DNA of 64,000 nucleotides, from contig DGXY01000007.1 in assembly GCA_002396885.1 (NCBI GenBank), positions 47,570-111,569 of the forward strand. Direction: 5' to 3'. This DNA comes from Akkermansiaceae bacterium UBA5020 (GTDB lineage: Bacteria; Verrucomicrobiota; Verrucomicrobiia; Verrucomicrobiales; DEV007). Shown piece by piece: positions 36,234-45,300 of the stretch. The notes under the pieces are model-generated. The model saw only the letters and a program-made list of their open reading frames with translations. It was not told where the DNA came from and did not search any database. A program made the position numbers and the translations under genes. Position 1 is the stretch's first letter, and the number at the start of each line of letters is the position of its first letter.

Positions 36234-37538
36234 ATGCCCACGCTCGCCGAAATCCAACTTTGGGGAAAAACGATCGGAGCCGTCTCGCTCGATGATGGAG
36301 AGACGACGGCGCGATTTGCCTTCGATCCGGCTTTTCTCCGGAGCGGGATCGAAGTCGCGCCGTTGATGATGCCTCTCTCAGGGCGGGTCTACGCCTTCCC
36401 GGCGCTGAACCCGGATTCGTTTCAAGGACTCCCCGGACTCCTCGCCGACGCGCTGCCCGACAAATTTGGCAACGCGCTCATCAACACCTGGCTGGTCCGG
36501 CAGGGGCGCCGACCGGAATCCTTCAACGCGATCGAACGGCTCTGCTACACCGGCAGCCGCGGCATGGGGGCACTGGAGTTTCTCCCTTCGACCGGACCGG
36601 CCGCCAAGGCATCGCAAGCCGTCGCGATCGATCAGCTCGTCGCCCTTGCCTCGGAGATTCTTTCGCAACGAGAAGGGATGCGACTTTCCTTCGATGAAAA
36701 TCATCGCGAGACGGCCCTGCGCGACATCCTGCGCGTCGGGACCTCGGCGGGCGGGGCACGAGCCAAGGCGGTGATCGCGTGGAATCCACGAACCAACGAG
36801 GTGCGCTCGGGCCAGGTCGAGATCGGGGCGGAATTCGAAGCCTGGCTCCTGAAATTCGACGGGGTGACGGGCAACAAGGACAAGGAATTGCTCGATCCCG
36901 AGGGCTACGGGGTGATCGAATATGCCTACCATCTTATGGCGCGGGACGCCGGGATCACGATGAGTGAATGCCGACTCTTCGAAGAACACGGACGTCGTCA
37001 TTTCATGACCCGCCGTTTCGATCGTCCTGATGCGGGAATCAAGCTGCATCTCCAATCGCTCTGCGCGATGGCCCACTACGACTTCAATCTCGCGGGCGCC
37101 TACGGCTACGAGCAGGCCTTCCACGTGATGCGAAAGCTCGATCTGCCGATGGCGGATCTGGAGGAACAATTCCGTCGCATGCTCTTCAACCTCGTCGCGC
37201 GGAATCAGGATGATCACACCAAGAACATCGCCTTTCTCATGGACAAGACGGGACGATGGCGGCTTTCCCCGGCCTTTGACGTGACCTACAGCTACAATCC
37301 CGACGGAGCCTGGACCTCGCGCCATCAGATGTCGGTGAACGGCAAACGCGACCAATTCATCCTGGAAGACCTCACCGCCTGCGCCCGCAACGCGGGCCTG
37401 AAACGAGGCCGCGCCGCGACCCTGCTCGAAGAAGTGCTCGTGGCGGTGAAACGATGGAAAGACCACGCGACCCGAGCGGGAGTGCCTGATGCCGACGCGG
37501 TGAAAATCGCCTCCGTCTTCCGCCTCGCTTGGAAATGA
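36234..37538 (+). CDS. hipA: HipA-family serine/threonine kinase toxin
   Basis: A 434-residue HipA-fold kinase. The N-terminal domain (LWGKTIGAVSLDDG; FQGLPGLLADALPDKFGN) is typical. The Ser-containing ATP-flap motif VGTSAGGARAKAV follows at about 165, where HipA autophosphorylates in E. coli. Further motifs: LLKFDG (ATP-binding Lys), the catalytic loop NQDDHTKNIAF and the metal-binding LSPAFDVTYSYN. All active-site residues seem present, so the toxin is likely functional. In E. coli HipA phosphorylates glutamyl-tRNA synthetase and induces persistence; the target here is unknown. It is encoded 3 bases after the antitoxin gene. Confidence 0.9.
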   Translation: MPTLAEIQLWGKTIGAVSLDDGETTARFAFDPAFLRSGIEVAPLMMPLSGRVYAFPALNPDSFQGLPGLLADALPDKFGNALINTWLVRQGRRPESFNAIERLCYTGSRGMGALEFLPSTGPAAKASQAVAIDQLVALASEILSQREGMRLSFDENHRETALRDILRVGTSAGGARAKAVIAWNPRTNEVRSGQVEIGAEFEAWLLKFDGVTGNKDKELLDPEGYGVIEYAYHLMARDAGITMSECRLFEEHGRRHFMTRRFDRPDAGIKLHLQSLCAMAHYDFNLAGAYGYEQAFHVMRKLDLPMADLEEQFRRMLFNLVARNQDDHTKNIAFLMDKTGRWRLSPAFDVTYSYNPDGAWTSRHQMSVNGKRDQFILEDLTACARNAGLKRGRAATLLEEVLVAVKRWKDHATRAGVPDADAVKIASVFRLAWK

Positions 37539-37542
37539 GTCC

Positions 37543-37561
37543 GCGGGAGCGATCCTCCCGC
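37543..37561. terminator. Hairpin downstream of hipA
   Basis: GCGGGAG and CTCCCGC form a perfect 7-bp stem around CGATC, 5 bases after the hipA stop. No U-run follows, so it may act as a 3'-end stabiliser or Rho-assisted stop rather than a classical intrinsic terminator. Confidence 0.45.
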
Positions 37562-37575
37562 CCCCTTCCCGACGG

Positions 37576-37581
37576 TTGACG
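37576..37581 (+). promoter_or_regulatory. Possible -35 element for hemL
   Basis: TTGACG lies 33 bases before the hemL ATG, after the hairpin that follows hipA. The matching -10 is weak (ATCCAT at 17 bases). Confidence 0.25.
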
Positions 37582-37613
37582 TATTCACTTTCTAGGCGAT
37601 CCATTCCCCGCCC

Positions 37614-38906
37614 ATGCCAGACCGTTCCCTTTCCTCGAAACTCTTCAGCGCCGCCAAGGAAGTGATCCCCGGTGGCGTCAATTCTCCCGTGCGGGCCTTC
37701 CGCAATGTCGGGGGTGATCCTTTCTTCGTGCAGCGTGCCCGCGGCTGCCGGATCTGGGACGTCGATGGCAACGAAATGATCGACTACGTCGGCACCTGGG
37801 GCCCCGCCATTCTTGGTCACGCCCCCACCGCAGTGATCGACGCGGTGACACAAGCCGCCAAGGAAGGAGTCAGCTTCGGCATCCCGAATAGGCACGAGGT
37901 CGAGATGGCCCGCATCATCCGGGACTACGTGCCCTCGGTCGAGAAAGTCCGCATGGTCAACAGCGGCACCGAGGCGACGATGAGTGCGATCCGGCTCGCT
38001 CGCGGCTACACGGGGCGTGACAAGATTGTCAAATTCGAGGGTTGCTACCACGGTCACGTCGATTCCCTGCTCGTCGCGGCTGGAAGCGGCGCCCTCACCT
38101 TCGGCCAGCCCGACAGCGCCGGCGTGCCGGCCGATCTGGCGAAACTCACGATCTCGGTGCCCTTCAACCGGCCCGAGATCATCGAGGAAGTCTTCGCGAC
38201 CCAGGGCCACGAGATCGCCGCCCTCATCCTCGAGCCGATCCCGGCGAACGCGGGCCTCGTCTTCCCGAAACCAGGCTTCCTCCAACTCCTCCGCGATCTC
38301 ACCGAGAAGCACGGCACCGTGCTCATTTTCGACGAAGTCATGACCGGATTCCGTCTCGCCAAAGGCGGGGTGCAGGAGCTGACCGGGATCACCCCAGACC
38401 TCACCGCGATGGGCAAGGTCATCGGCGGCGGCCTGCCCGTCGGAGCCTTTGGTGGCAAGGCCGAAATCATGGATCAACTCGCCCCGCTCGGCCCCGTTTA
38501 CCAGGCCGGCACCCTCTCGGGCAATCCCCTCGCTCTCGCCGCCGGCCTTGCCCAGCTCAAGGAAATGGAACGACACGACGGGTGGAACCGTCTCGACCAG
38601 ATCGGTCAAACCTTCGAAAACGCAGTGCGCGATACGCTCAAGGAACTCGGACGCGACCTCGTCCTCAACCGCGTCGGGTCTATGTTCTGCCTCTTCTTCC
38701 GCGAAGGGACGATCGACAACGTCGACGATGTGAAACAGTGCGACTTCGAGGCCTTCCGCAAATTCTTCTGGGCCGCCCTCGACCGGGGCGTCTATTTCGC
38801 CCCGTCGCAGTATGAAGCCGGCTTCATCTCGCTCGCCCACGGCGAAGGCGACCTCGCCAAGACCGCTGAAGTCACTTGTGAAGCGCTGAAAATTGCGCTG
38901 GCGTGA
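37614..38906 (+). CDS. hemL: Glutamate-1-semialdehyde 2,1-aminomutase
   Basis: This PLP enzyme forms 5-aminolevulinate, the precursor of heme and other tetrapyrroles, in the C5 pathway. The 430-residue protein has the start GGVNSPVRAFRNVGGDPFF, the PLP-phosphate region VNSGTEATMSAIRLARGYTGRDKIVKFEGCYHGH (read in parts), ILEPIPANAGLVFPKPGFLQ, FDEVMTGFRLAKGG, the Schiff-base lysine K268 in MGKVIGGGLPVGAFGG, and YQAGTLSGNPLALAAG. Length is standard. This suits an organism that makes heme for c-type cytochromes, as encoded at 45-58 kb. Confidence 0.96.
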   Translation: MPDRSLSSKLFSAAKEVIPGGVNSPVRAFRNVGGDPFFVQRARGCRIWDVDGNEMIDYVGTWGPAILGHAPTAVIDAVTQAAKEGVSFGIPNRHEVEMARIIRDYVPSVEKVRMVNSGTEATMSAIRLARGYTGRDKIVKFEGCYHGHVDSLLVAAGSGALTFGQPDSAGVPADLAKLTISVPFNRPEIIEEVFATQGHEIAALILEPIPANAGLVFPKPGFLQLLRDLTEKHGTVLIFDEVMTGFRLAKGGVQELTGITPDLTAMGKVIGGGLPVGAFGGKAEIMDQLAPLGPVYQAGTLSGNPLALAAGLAQLKEMERHDGWNRLDQIGQTFENAVRDTLKELGRDLVLNRVGSMFCLFFREGTIDNVDDVKQCDFEAFRKFFWAALDRGVYFAPSQYEAGFISLAHGEGDLAKTAEVTCEALKIALA

Positions 38907-38948
38907 GGCGGCCATCGCGGCGACTCTGACACCCCCCTTACCCCTTGC

Positions 38949-41105
38949 ATGAGCGAAGAAGAAAAGCCTCTCGAGTTTTCGGCCCGCGACCTGATGCCCG
39001 ACTGGGCCCAGGCCACATCTAGCGAACCGCAAAAGGACTATGCCAAACGCTATGCCGCCGACGACGATCAGCGTGATCGCCGCGGTGGTGGCGGGGGCGG
39101 ACGCCGCGACGACCGTCGGGGCGGCTTTGGCGGAGGCGGTGGCGGTGGTGGCCAACGCGACGACCGCCGTGGAGGCTTCGCCGGTCGAGGCGAAAACCGT
39201 GGCGATTCCGGCAATCGTGGCCCGCGTCCCGATCGCGGCGGAGACCGCCCGCGTGGCGACCGTCGTGAAGGCGACCGACGCGGTGGCGGAGATCGTCCCG
39301 GACGGGGCGGTGATCGCAGGGGCGGAGGCGGTGGAGACCGCTTCGACCGCCCCCGCGAAGATCATCCTGCCGTCGGCATCGTCGCTTCGCTCGAGCCCTC
39401 CGGACCCGCTGTCGAGGGATTGACTCGGCACATCCGCGAGACCTTCCGCTCCTTCCCGGTCTCCGATCTCGCCAAGATGGTACTCGAAGCCCGCGAACGT
39501 TATCGCATTCGCTTCACCGCGACCGAGCCCGTGCGCCTGAACCAGTGCCTCGCCGACGGCTCGCTCTGGCTCTCTCGCGAAGAGGCAATCTCGCACCTGC
39601 TCTCCGGTCCCGCGCTGGAGCACTATTACACCGCCGAGGATATCCAGGTCGATCCCCCCGCAGGTAATTTCGCGGTCATCGCCGTCTGCGGCATGAGCGG
39701 CGTGGTCCTCGGTCCGCCGAATCACCACGAATACCAGCGCAATATCGCCCGCCTCCACCGCGAGCGTTTTTCAGACATGCCCCTCGAGCGTTTCAAATCC
39801 CGCATCCGTATGGAGAGCGGCGAAGAGATCCTCGAAAAGTGGCGGGAGCAGGTTAGCCGCGTGAGACAATACCGGATCAAGCCGGACGATCAACCCTCTC
39901 CCGTCGAGGAAACGCCGGTCGAAGAAGTCCTCACCGAAGAGGCGACCACCGAAGAGGCGACCACCGAAGAGGCGACCACCGAAGAGGCGACCACCGAAGA
40001 GGCGACCACCGAAGAAGTGTCCACCGAGGAAAAGGTTGCCGACGAGATCGCCGAAGAGGCTCCCGAAGCCGAGGCCGCGCCCGAAGCAACCGAGCTCGAG
40101 GAACCGGAAGAAGCCCAAGCCCCCGCCCCGGCCGCCAAAGCTGAGGAAGGCCCCATTTTCAAATCCTTCGAAGAAGTCGCGCGCCATTTCCGCGAGCATT
40201 TCGCTCCGCTCGCGATCGTCGAGACCGCCGTGGCCGTCGTCCCGGGCAACATCGCCGGACGCCTTCTTTCACCGGGCCTCCTCGCCCACCTCCGCCAGGA
40301 AACGGAGAAACTCCGCCGCGGCTTCCCCCTCGGGATGATCCAGTCGCTCTGCGGTGAATTCGAGCGCAAGGGATTGAAGTTCTTCAAGCGTGGCAAGAAG
40401 TCGCTCCACGTCTCGGCGGTGCGACCCAAGGCCCTCGACGAGGCAACGAACCTCACCGATGCGATCCAGGCGATCGTGGAATTCGTCAAAACGGCGCCGA
40501 AGCCGAACGTGGCGAGTCTGCTCGAGGCTCTCGTCCCCGGCTTCAAAAGGCCGGAGGGCCCCGCCATCGAGGAGTCAGCCGAGTGGTCCGAACCGGCGCG
40601 CGCCGTCTTGAAGGACCTGCGTTGGCTCACCGCCGAAGGTTACCTGCTGGAATTCGCCGACACCGGTCTCGCGATCGGACGCGTGCCCCAAGAGAACGCC
40701 CCGGCCCAGTCGAAACCCGCCCAGGAAAAACCCGCGAAGCCAAAGAAGGCGCCCAAAGTTGCGGAAGAAACGGTTGCGGAAGAAACGGTTGCGGAAGAAA
40801 CGGTTGCGGAAGAATCGGTTGCGGAAGAATCGGTTGCGGAAGAATCGGTTGCGGAAGAATCGGTTGCGGAAGAATCGGTCTCGGAAGAAACAGTCTCGGA
40901 AGAAACGGTCTCGGAAGAAACAGTCTCGGAAGAATCGGTCTCGGAAGAATCGGTCTCGGAAGACGCAACGGAATCCACCGTCGACCTCGCCGCCGATTCC
41001 GATGATCTCGGCGAACGACCCGCCGATCCCCCGCACGAAGATGAATCCGATCCGGACGATTCCTCCGAACGGCCCGACAGCGTCGCTCCCGTGCCCACTC
41101 TCTGA
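38949..41105 (+). CDS. RGG-box, low-complexity, repeat-containing protein
   Basis: A 718-residue protein not assignable to a named function. The order is: N-terminal region (1-35), RGG/Gly-Arg-Asp low-complexity segment (about 40-140, with DRRGGFGGGGG and GGDRPRGDRREGDRRGGG), a globular part (about 150-310; FPVSDLAKMVLEARERYRIR, VIAVCGMSGVVLGPPNHHEYQ), an acidic repeat (TTEEA, about 328-357), a second globular part (about 390-590, with SPGLLAHLRQETEKLRRGFPLG), then a second acidic repeat (VAEET to VSEES, about 604-672). RGG boxes bind RNA, so an RNA-linked role is inferred. The repeat regions are exact 15-bp DNA minisatellites. The gene follows hemL by 42 bases. Confidence 0.75.
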   Translation: MSEEEKPLEFSARDLMPDWAQATSSEPQKDYAKRYAADDDQRDRRGGGGGGRRDDRRGGFGGGGGGGGQRDDRRGGFAGRGENRGDSGNRGPRPDRGGDRPRGDRREGDRRGGGDRPGRGGDRRGGGGGDRFDRPREDHPAVGIVASLEPSGPAVEGLTRHIRETFRSFPVSDLAKMVLEARERYRIRFTATEPVRLNQCLADGSLWLSREEAISHLLSGPALEHYYTAEDIQVDPPAGNFAVIAVCGMSGVVLGPPNHHEYQRNIARLHRERFSDMPLERFKSRIRMESGEEILEKWREQVSRVRQYRIKPDDQPSPVEETPVEEVLTEEATTEEATTEEATTEEATTEEATTEEVSTEEKVADEIAEEAPEAEAAPEATELEEPEEAQAPAPAAKAEEGPIFKSFEEVARHFREHFAPLAIVETAVAVVPGNIAGRLLSPGLLAHLRQETEKLRRGFPLGMIQSLCGEFERKGLKFFKRGKKSLHVSAVRPKALDEATNLTDAIQAIVEFVKTAPKPNVASLLEALVPGFKRPEGPAIEESAEWSEPARAVLKDLRWLTAEGYLLEFADTGLAIGRVPQENAPAQSKPAQEKPAKPKKAPKVAEETVAEETVAEETVAEESVAEESVAEESVAEESVAEESVSEETVSEETVSEETVSEESVSEESVSEDATESTVDLAADSDDLGERPADPPHEDESDPDDSSERPDSVAPVPTL
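39070..39360 (+). other. RGG-box low-complexity coding stretch
   Basis: About 95 codons dominated by Gly, Arg and Asp, including runs of glycine and RGG/DRRGG units. In DNA terms it is GGC- and CGC-rich, and several out-of-frame reading frames stay open here only because of this composition. Confidence 0.6.
39933..40022 (+). repeat. 15-bp minisatellite 1 (TTEEA)
   Basis: ACCGAAGAGGCGACC repeats five times exactly (39933-40007), then a diverged sixth unit (to 40022). Each unit encodes TEEAT in phase with the gene. Perfect units imply recent expansion or homogenisation by slippage. Confidence 0.85.
40758..40967 (+). repeat. 15-bp minisatellite 2 (VAEET/VSEES)
   Basis: GTTGCGGAAGAAACG-type units, 13 in tandem plus a partial one. 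They fall into blocks: VAEET three times, VAEES five times, VSEET three times, VSEES twice, then VSEDA. Units within a block are nearly identical, which suggests block-wise expansion. It is unrelated in origin to the repeat at 39933, although both encode Glu pairs every five residues. Confidence 0.85.
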
Positions 41106-41129
41106 GGCGGCCCGCGAATCGCTCGCGGC

Positions 41130-41135
41130 TTGACA
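41130..41135 (+). promoter_or_regulatory. Possible -35 element before the RND pair
   Basis: A consensus TTGACA lies 78 bases upstream of the adaptor ATG, right after a 6-bp stem (CCGCGA and TCGCGG, 41112-41128). The -10 is unclear. The hairpin may end the preceding RGG-gene transcript. Confidence 0.3.
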
Positions 41136-41212
41136 AAGGGGGCAATCGGGAGTCGTCTCCAAGACGTAAAGCGGGTTTTTCTTCCTCCCTCCGATTCCCC
41201 CCGAGTCCGCAG

Positions 41213-42358
41213 ATGAAACGGTCCATTCGCCTCGCTCTCGCCGGTGTGATCCTGCTCGCGGGCATTCTTCTGTTTGTGTTTTTGTCAGGACTGCGCAGCA
41301 CGCCGCTCCCGACGAATCCGCCACGCCCCTTGCCAGAGGTCGAAACGATCACCGCGCGCAAGGGCGAACTCACCGTCGAGATCCCCGCACAGGGTGTGAT
41401 CGAGCCCGTGACGGTGACGCGCGCCTCGGCCGAGGTCGAGGGGGTCGTTGTGGCCGTTTCGCCGGATTTCAAAGCCGGAGCTGCGTTCAAGAAGGGAGAG
41501 GTGCTCCTTGAGATCGACCCCTCGGACTATCAATCCGCCGTCGCCCAGGCCGAATCTGCCGTCGCCGATGCGAAGCTGCAACTCGCCGACGAAGAGATGC
41601 GCGCCCTCCAGGCCGAGCGCGATTGGAAACGCCTCGCCGCGCCGGGACAAAAGCCCTCCGATCTCGTCCTGCGGGTCCCACACCTGGAAGCGGCGAAAGC
41701 CCGCGTCAAGGCCTCCGCTGCCGCGCACGAACGGGCGAAGAAGGATCTCGATCGGACCAAACTTCGCGCTCCCTACGATGGTCGCATCCGCAGCAAGCTC
41801 GCCGATCTTGGCACCCGGGTCGGCAAAGGCCAACCTCTTGCCGAATTCTACGCCACCTCCTTGCTTGAGGTGCGACTCCCCGTCCCCCGGCAGGACGCTT
41901 CATTCCTCAAGGGCGACGGCGAGATCATCGAATTGCGCGAGAATGGAGGCACCCGCACTTGGACCGCTACGGTCGATCGCACCGAGGGTGAGATCCGCCG
42001 CGACGACCGCACTATCGTCATCGTTGCGAGAATTGCCGGAGGCAGCGAGGGAGGCCCGCTCCCCGGACAGTTCATCGAGACCTCCATTCCCGGCCGCGTC
42101 GTCCCGGGCATCCTTCGCGTGCCGCGCCGGGCCTTTGCCTCGAGCGACCGCGTCCTCGTTGTCGCCCCTGATCAGACGCTTACGACCCGGCCCGTCAAGA
42201 TCCTCCGCACCGAGCGCGAGGACGTGCTCGTTTCCTCCGGCCTCGAGGATGGCGAGCAGCTCTGCGTTACCGCCCTCGCCGCCGTGATCGAAGGCATGGA
42301 GGTGAAGGTCGTCTCGCGCGACGGAAAGGCCGTCCTAGCTCCGCCGGTCGCGCCATGA
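41213..42358 (+). CDS. RND efflux periplasmic adaptor (membrane fusion protein)
   Basis: A 381-residue HlyD/AcrA-type adaptor linking an RND pump to an outer-membrane channel. An N-terminal helix or signal (ALAGVILLAGILLFVFLS) is followed by the lipoyl/barrel-sandwich half (KGELTVEIPAQGVIEPVTVT), an alpha-hairpin (DYQSAVAQAESAVADAKLQLADEEMRALQAERDWKRL, in parts), the second half (DRTKLRAPYDGRIRSKLADLG) and a beta-barrel. No lipobox is visible. The last four bases overlap the permease start (ATGA), so the two are translated together. Confidence 0.92.
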   Translation: MKRSIRLALAGVILLAGILLFVFLSGLRSTPLPTNPPRPLPEVETITARKGELTVEIPAQGVIEPVTVTRASAEVEGVVVAVSPDFKAGAAFKKGEVLLEIDPSDYQSAVAQAESAVADAKLQLADEEMRALQAERDWKRLAAPGQKPSDLVLRVPHLEAAKARVKASAAAHERAKKDLDRTKLRAPYDGRIRSKLADLGTRVGKGQPLAEFYATSLLEVRLPVPRQDASFLKGDGEIIELRENGGTRTWTATVDRTEGEIRRDDRTIVIVARIAGGSEGGPLPGQFIETSIPGRVVPGILRVPRRAFASSDRVLVVAPDQTLTTRPVKILRTEREDVLVSSGLEDGEQLCVTALAAVIEGMEVKVVSRDGKAVLAPPVAP

Positions 42359-45300
42359 AGAACCTTATTTTCTACTGGGCGCGGAACCGGGTCGCGGCGA
42401 ATTTCCTGATGGTCGCCCTCATCGTCGGAGGGCTTTTCACGTGGATCCGGTTGAAGAAGGAAATCTTCCCGGAGATCTCCTCGAATTTCATCCTCGTCCA
42501 GACACCCTACCCGAACGCCACACCCGAGGAAGTCGAAAAGGGCGTCTGCGTGCCGATCGAGGAAGCGATCCAGGAGCTCGACGGGATCGAACGCCTCACC
42601 TCGGTGAGCTTCGAGAGCATCGGCTACGTTAACATCGAGGTCAGCGCGGGCAAAGATGTCCGCAAGGTCCTGAACGACGTGAAAACCCGCGTCGATGCAA
42701 TCCAGAATTTCGCCGAGAGCGTCGAGAAGCCCATCATCGCCGACGTGCTCCTGAAGAATCAGGTGATGAGCCTCGCCGTCACCGCCGACACGGACGAGCG
42801 CACCCTGCGTGCCCTCGCCGAAGCGGTGCGCGACGACCTCCTCGCCTTCGCCGGCAAGACTCCGGAGAACGGGTTCGAACGGCTCACTCGCGGCCTTACC
42901 AACGCCATTCTCGGCGAGGCGAGCATCACTCAGATCTCCTTTGCGGGAGTGCGCGACCACGAGATCTCGATCGAGGTCTCGGAGAACACGCTCAAGGAGC
43001 TCGGCCTCACCTTTTCCCAGGTTGCCGACGCGGTGCGCGCCACTTCGATCGATCTGCCCGGCGGCTCGGTGCGCACGGGAGCCGGCGAGATCCTCATCCG
43101 CGCACAAAACCGCCGCTACGAAGCCGCGGAGATCGGCGACATCACCGTGGTGACAAGACCCGACGGCAGCGTCGTGAAGGTCTCCGACGTCGCCACGGTC
43201 ATCGATGGATTCAAAGAAGAGGACCTCTACTCGCGCTACGATGGGCATCCCGCCATCGTTCTCAACATCTTCCGCACGGGCAACGAAGACACCCTGCGCC
43301 TCGCGAAGCTGGTGCGAGAATTCGTCGCCGAGAAACACGCCCACGTGCCCAAGGGCGTGGATCTCGAGATCTGGAACGACGAATCGGTCTTGCTCGAAGG
43401 ACGCATCAAGCTGCTCCTCGGTGATGGCTTTCAGGGCTTCCTGCTCGTCTATCTCGCCCTCGCCCTCTTTCTCCGGCCCGCCCTCGCCTTCCACGTGGCG
43501 CTCGGGATCCCCATCGCCTTCGGCGGTGCCCTCATCGCGCTGCCCTACGGGGACATCTCGATCAACATGATCTCGCTCTTCGCCTTCATCCTTGTGCTGG
43601 GGATCGTCACCGACGACGCCATCGTCGTGGGCGAGCGGGTCAACGAACGGATCGAGCGCGGCGAGCCCGCCCATCTCGCCGCTCCGCGCGGCACGTGGGA
43701 GGTGATGAGCGTGGCCGCCTTCGGCGTCTTCACGACGATGATCGCCTTCACCCCGATGCTGGCGGTGCAGGGCGTCAGCGGCAACATCTGGAGACAGATT
43801 CCGTGGATCGTCATCCCCGTGCTCATTGTCTCGCTGATCGAGACGAACCTCATCCTCCCGGCCCACCTTTCCCACCTGAAGCCGGTCGACCCCAACCATC
43901 CGAACCGCTTCCTCCGCATGCAGCGCAAGGTCGCGATGACGCTCGATCGCTTCGTGGAAGGGGTCTACGGCCCGGGCCTTGAAAGGCTCATCGTCTGGCG
44001 TCACGCCACCGTCGCGGCCTTCGCCACGGTGCTGCTCATCACCATCGGCCTCCTCGCAAGCGGGCGTCTTGTGAAGTTCGAGTTTTTTCCTCGGGTCGAA
44101 GCCGAGCTCATTAGCGCGAAGCTCACCCTGCCAAACGGCGTCCCCGTCGAGACAACCGAGGCGGCGGTGCGGCGGATCGAGGAGGCCGCCCTCGCAATCC
44201 AGCGCGAGGTGCAGGATGAGGAGGGCCGCCCCATCATCAAACACCTCCTCGCCAGCGTCGGGTCGCAACCTTACACGCCCGGGCTCTCCTTCGAAGCCGG
44301 GCAAGGCGTGAACCTCGGCGAAGTCACCGTCGAACTCCAGGGAGCGGACTCGAGGAACCGGCCCGAACTCCTAGCTGACGCCATCATCGCCGACTGGCGC
44401 CGGCGCGTCGGCCCAATCCCCGGGGCGGTCGAACTTTCCTTCATGCTCCAGACCTCGGCGGGTGGCAACGCCATCGATCTCGAGCTCACCGGACCCGATG
44501 TCGACGAGCTCGACGCCGCCGCCGAATTCGTGAAGGCCGAGCTCGCCACCAACGAAGGCGTCATCGACATCGGCGATAGTAATCTCGATGGCAAACGCGA
44601 GGTCAAGCTGGCCGTCGCACCCAATGGCGAGGCCCTCGGTCTTCGTCTCGAGACGGTCGCACGCCAGGTGCGCCAGGCCTTTTACGGCGAGGAAGTGCAG
44701 CGTCTCCAGCGCGGCCGCGATGAGGTGCGCGTCTACGTGCGCTACCCGCGCGACGAACGCCGTAGCCTGCAGAATCTCTCCGACATGCGCATCCGCACGC
44801 CAGACGGCGCCGAGATCCCCTTCAGCGAAGTCGTCGCGGCCGAGGAAGGTCGCGGCTATGCCGTGATCCGCCGGGCGAACCGATTCCGCTCCATCAATCT
44901 CACCGCCGACATCGACCGCACCAATCCCCAGGCGAATGCGAACGAGATCGTTGAATGGATGCGCACCGACATTCTCGCCCGCATGGGCCAGAAATACCCC
45001 GGTGTGATGTGGGGATTTCAAGGCGAACAGAAGGACCAGCGCGAGAGCGTCTCCGATCTTTCGAAGGGATTCGCCCTCGCCCTCATCGGCATCTACATGG
45101 TCCTCGCTTTGCCTCTGCGCAGCTATTCGCAGCCCATCATCGTCATGTCCGTGATCCCCTTCGGCATGATCGGAGCGGTCGCCGGCCACATCCTCTTCGG
45201 GATGAATTTCAGCATCATGAGCATGATCGGCGTGATCGCCCTCGCCGGCGTCGTCATCAATGAGAGCCTCGTCCTCGTCGAGTTCATGAACCGCTACCGT

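Noticed and set aside
36378..39758. A 1126-codon open frame on the minus strand across hipA, hemL and the RGG gene
   Set aside because: It lies antisense to three genes with clear family matches, and its translation is Arg/Gly/His-rich low-information sequence. Such frames arise from the GC-rich codon pattern.
40758..40967. Tandem array considered as a CRISPR
   Set aside because: Units are 15 bases without spacers and are in phase with a protein frame; no cas genes are in the window.
40575..41490. Minus-strand frames with long FFRNRFFRN-type repeats
   Set aside because: They are the reverse reading of the VAEET/VSEES minisatellite and have no independent support.
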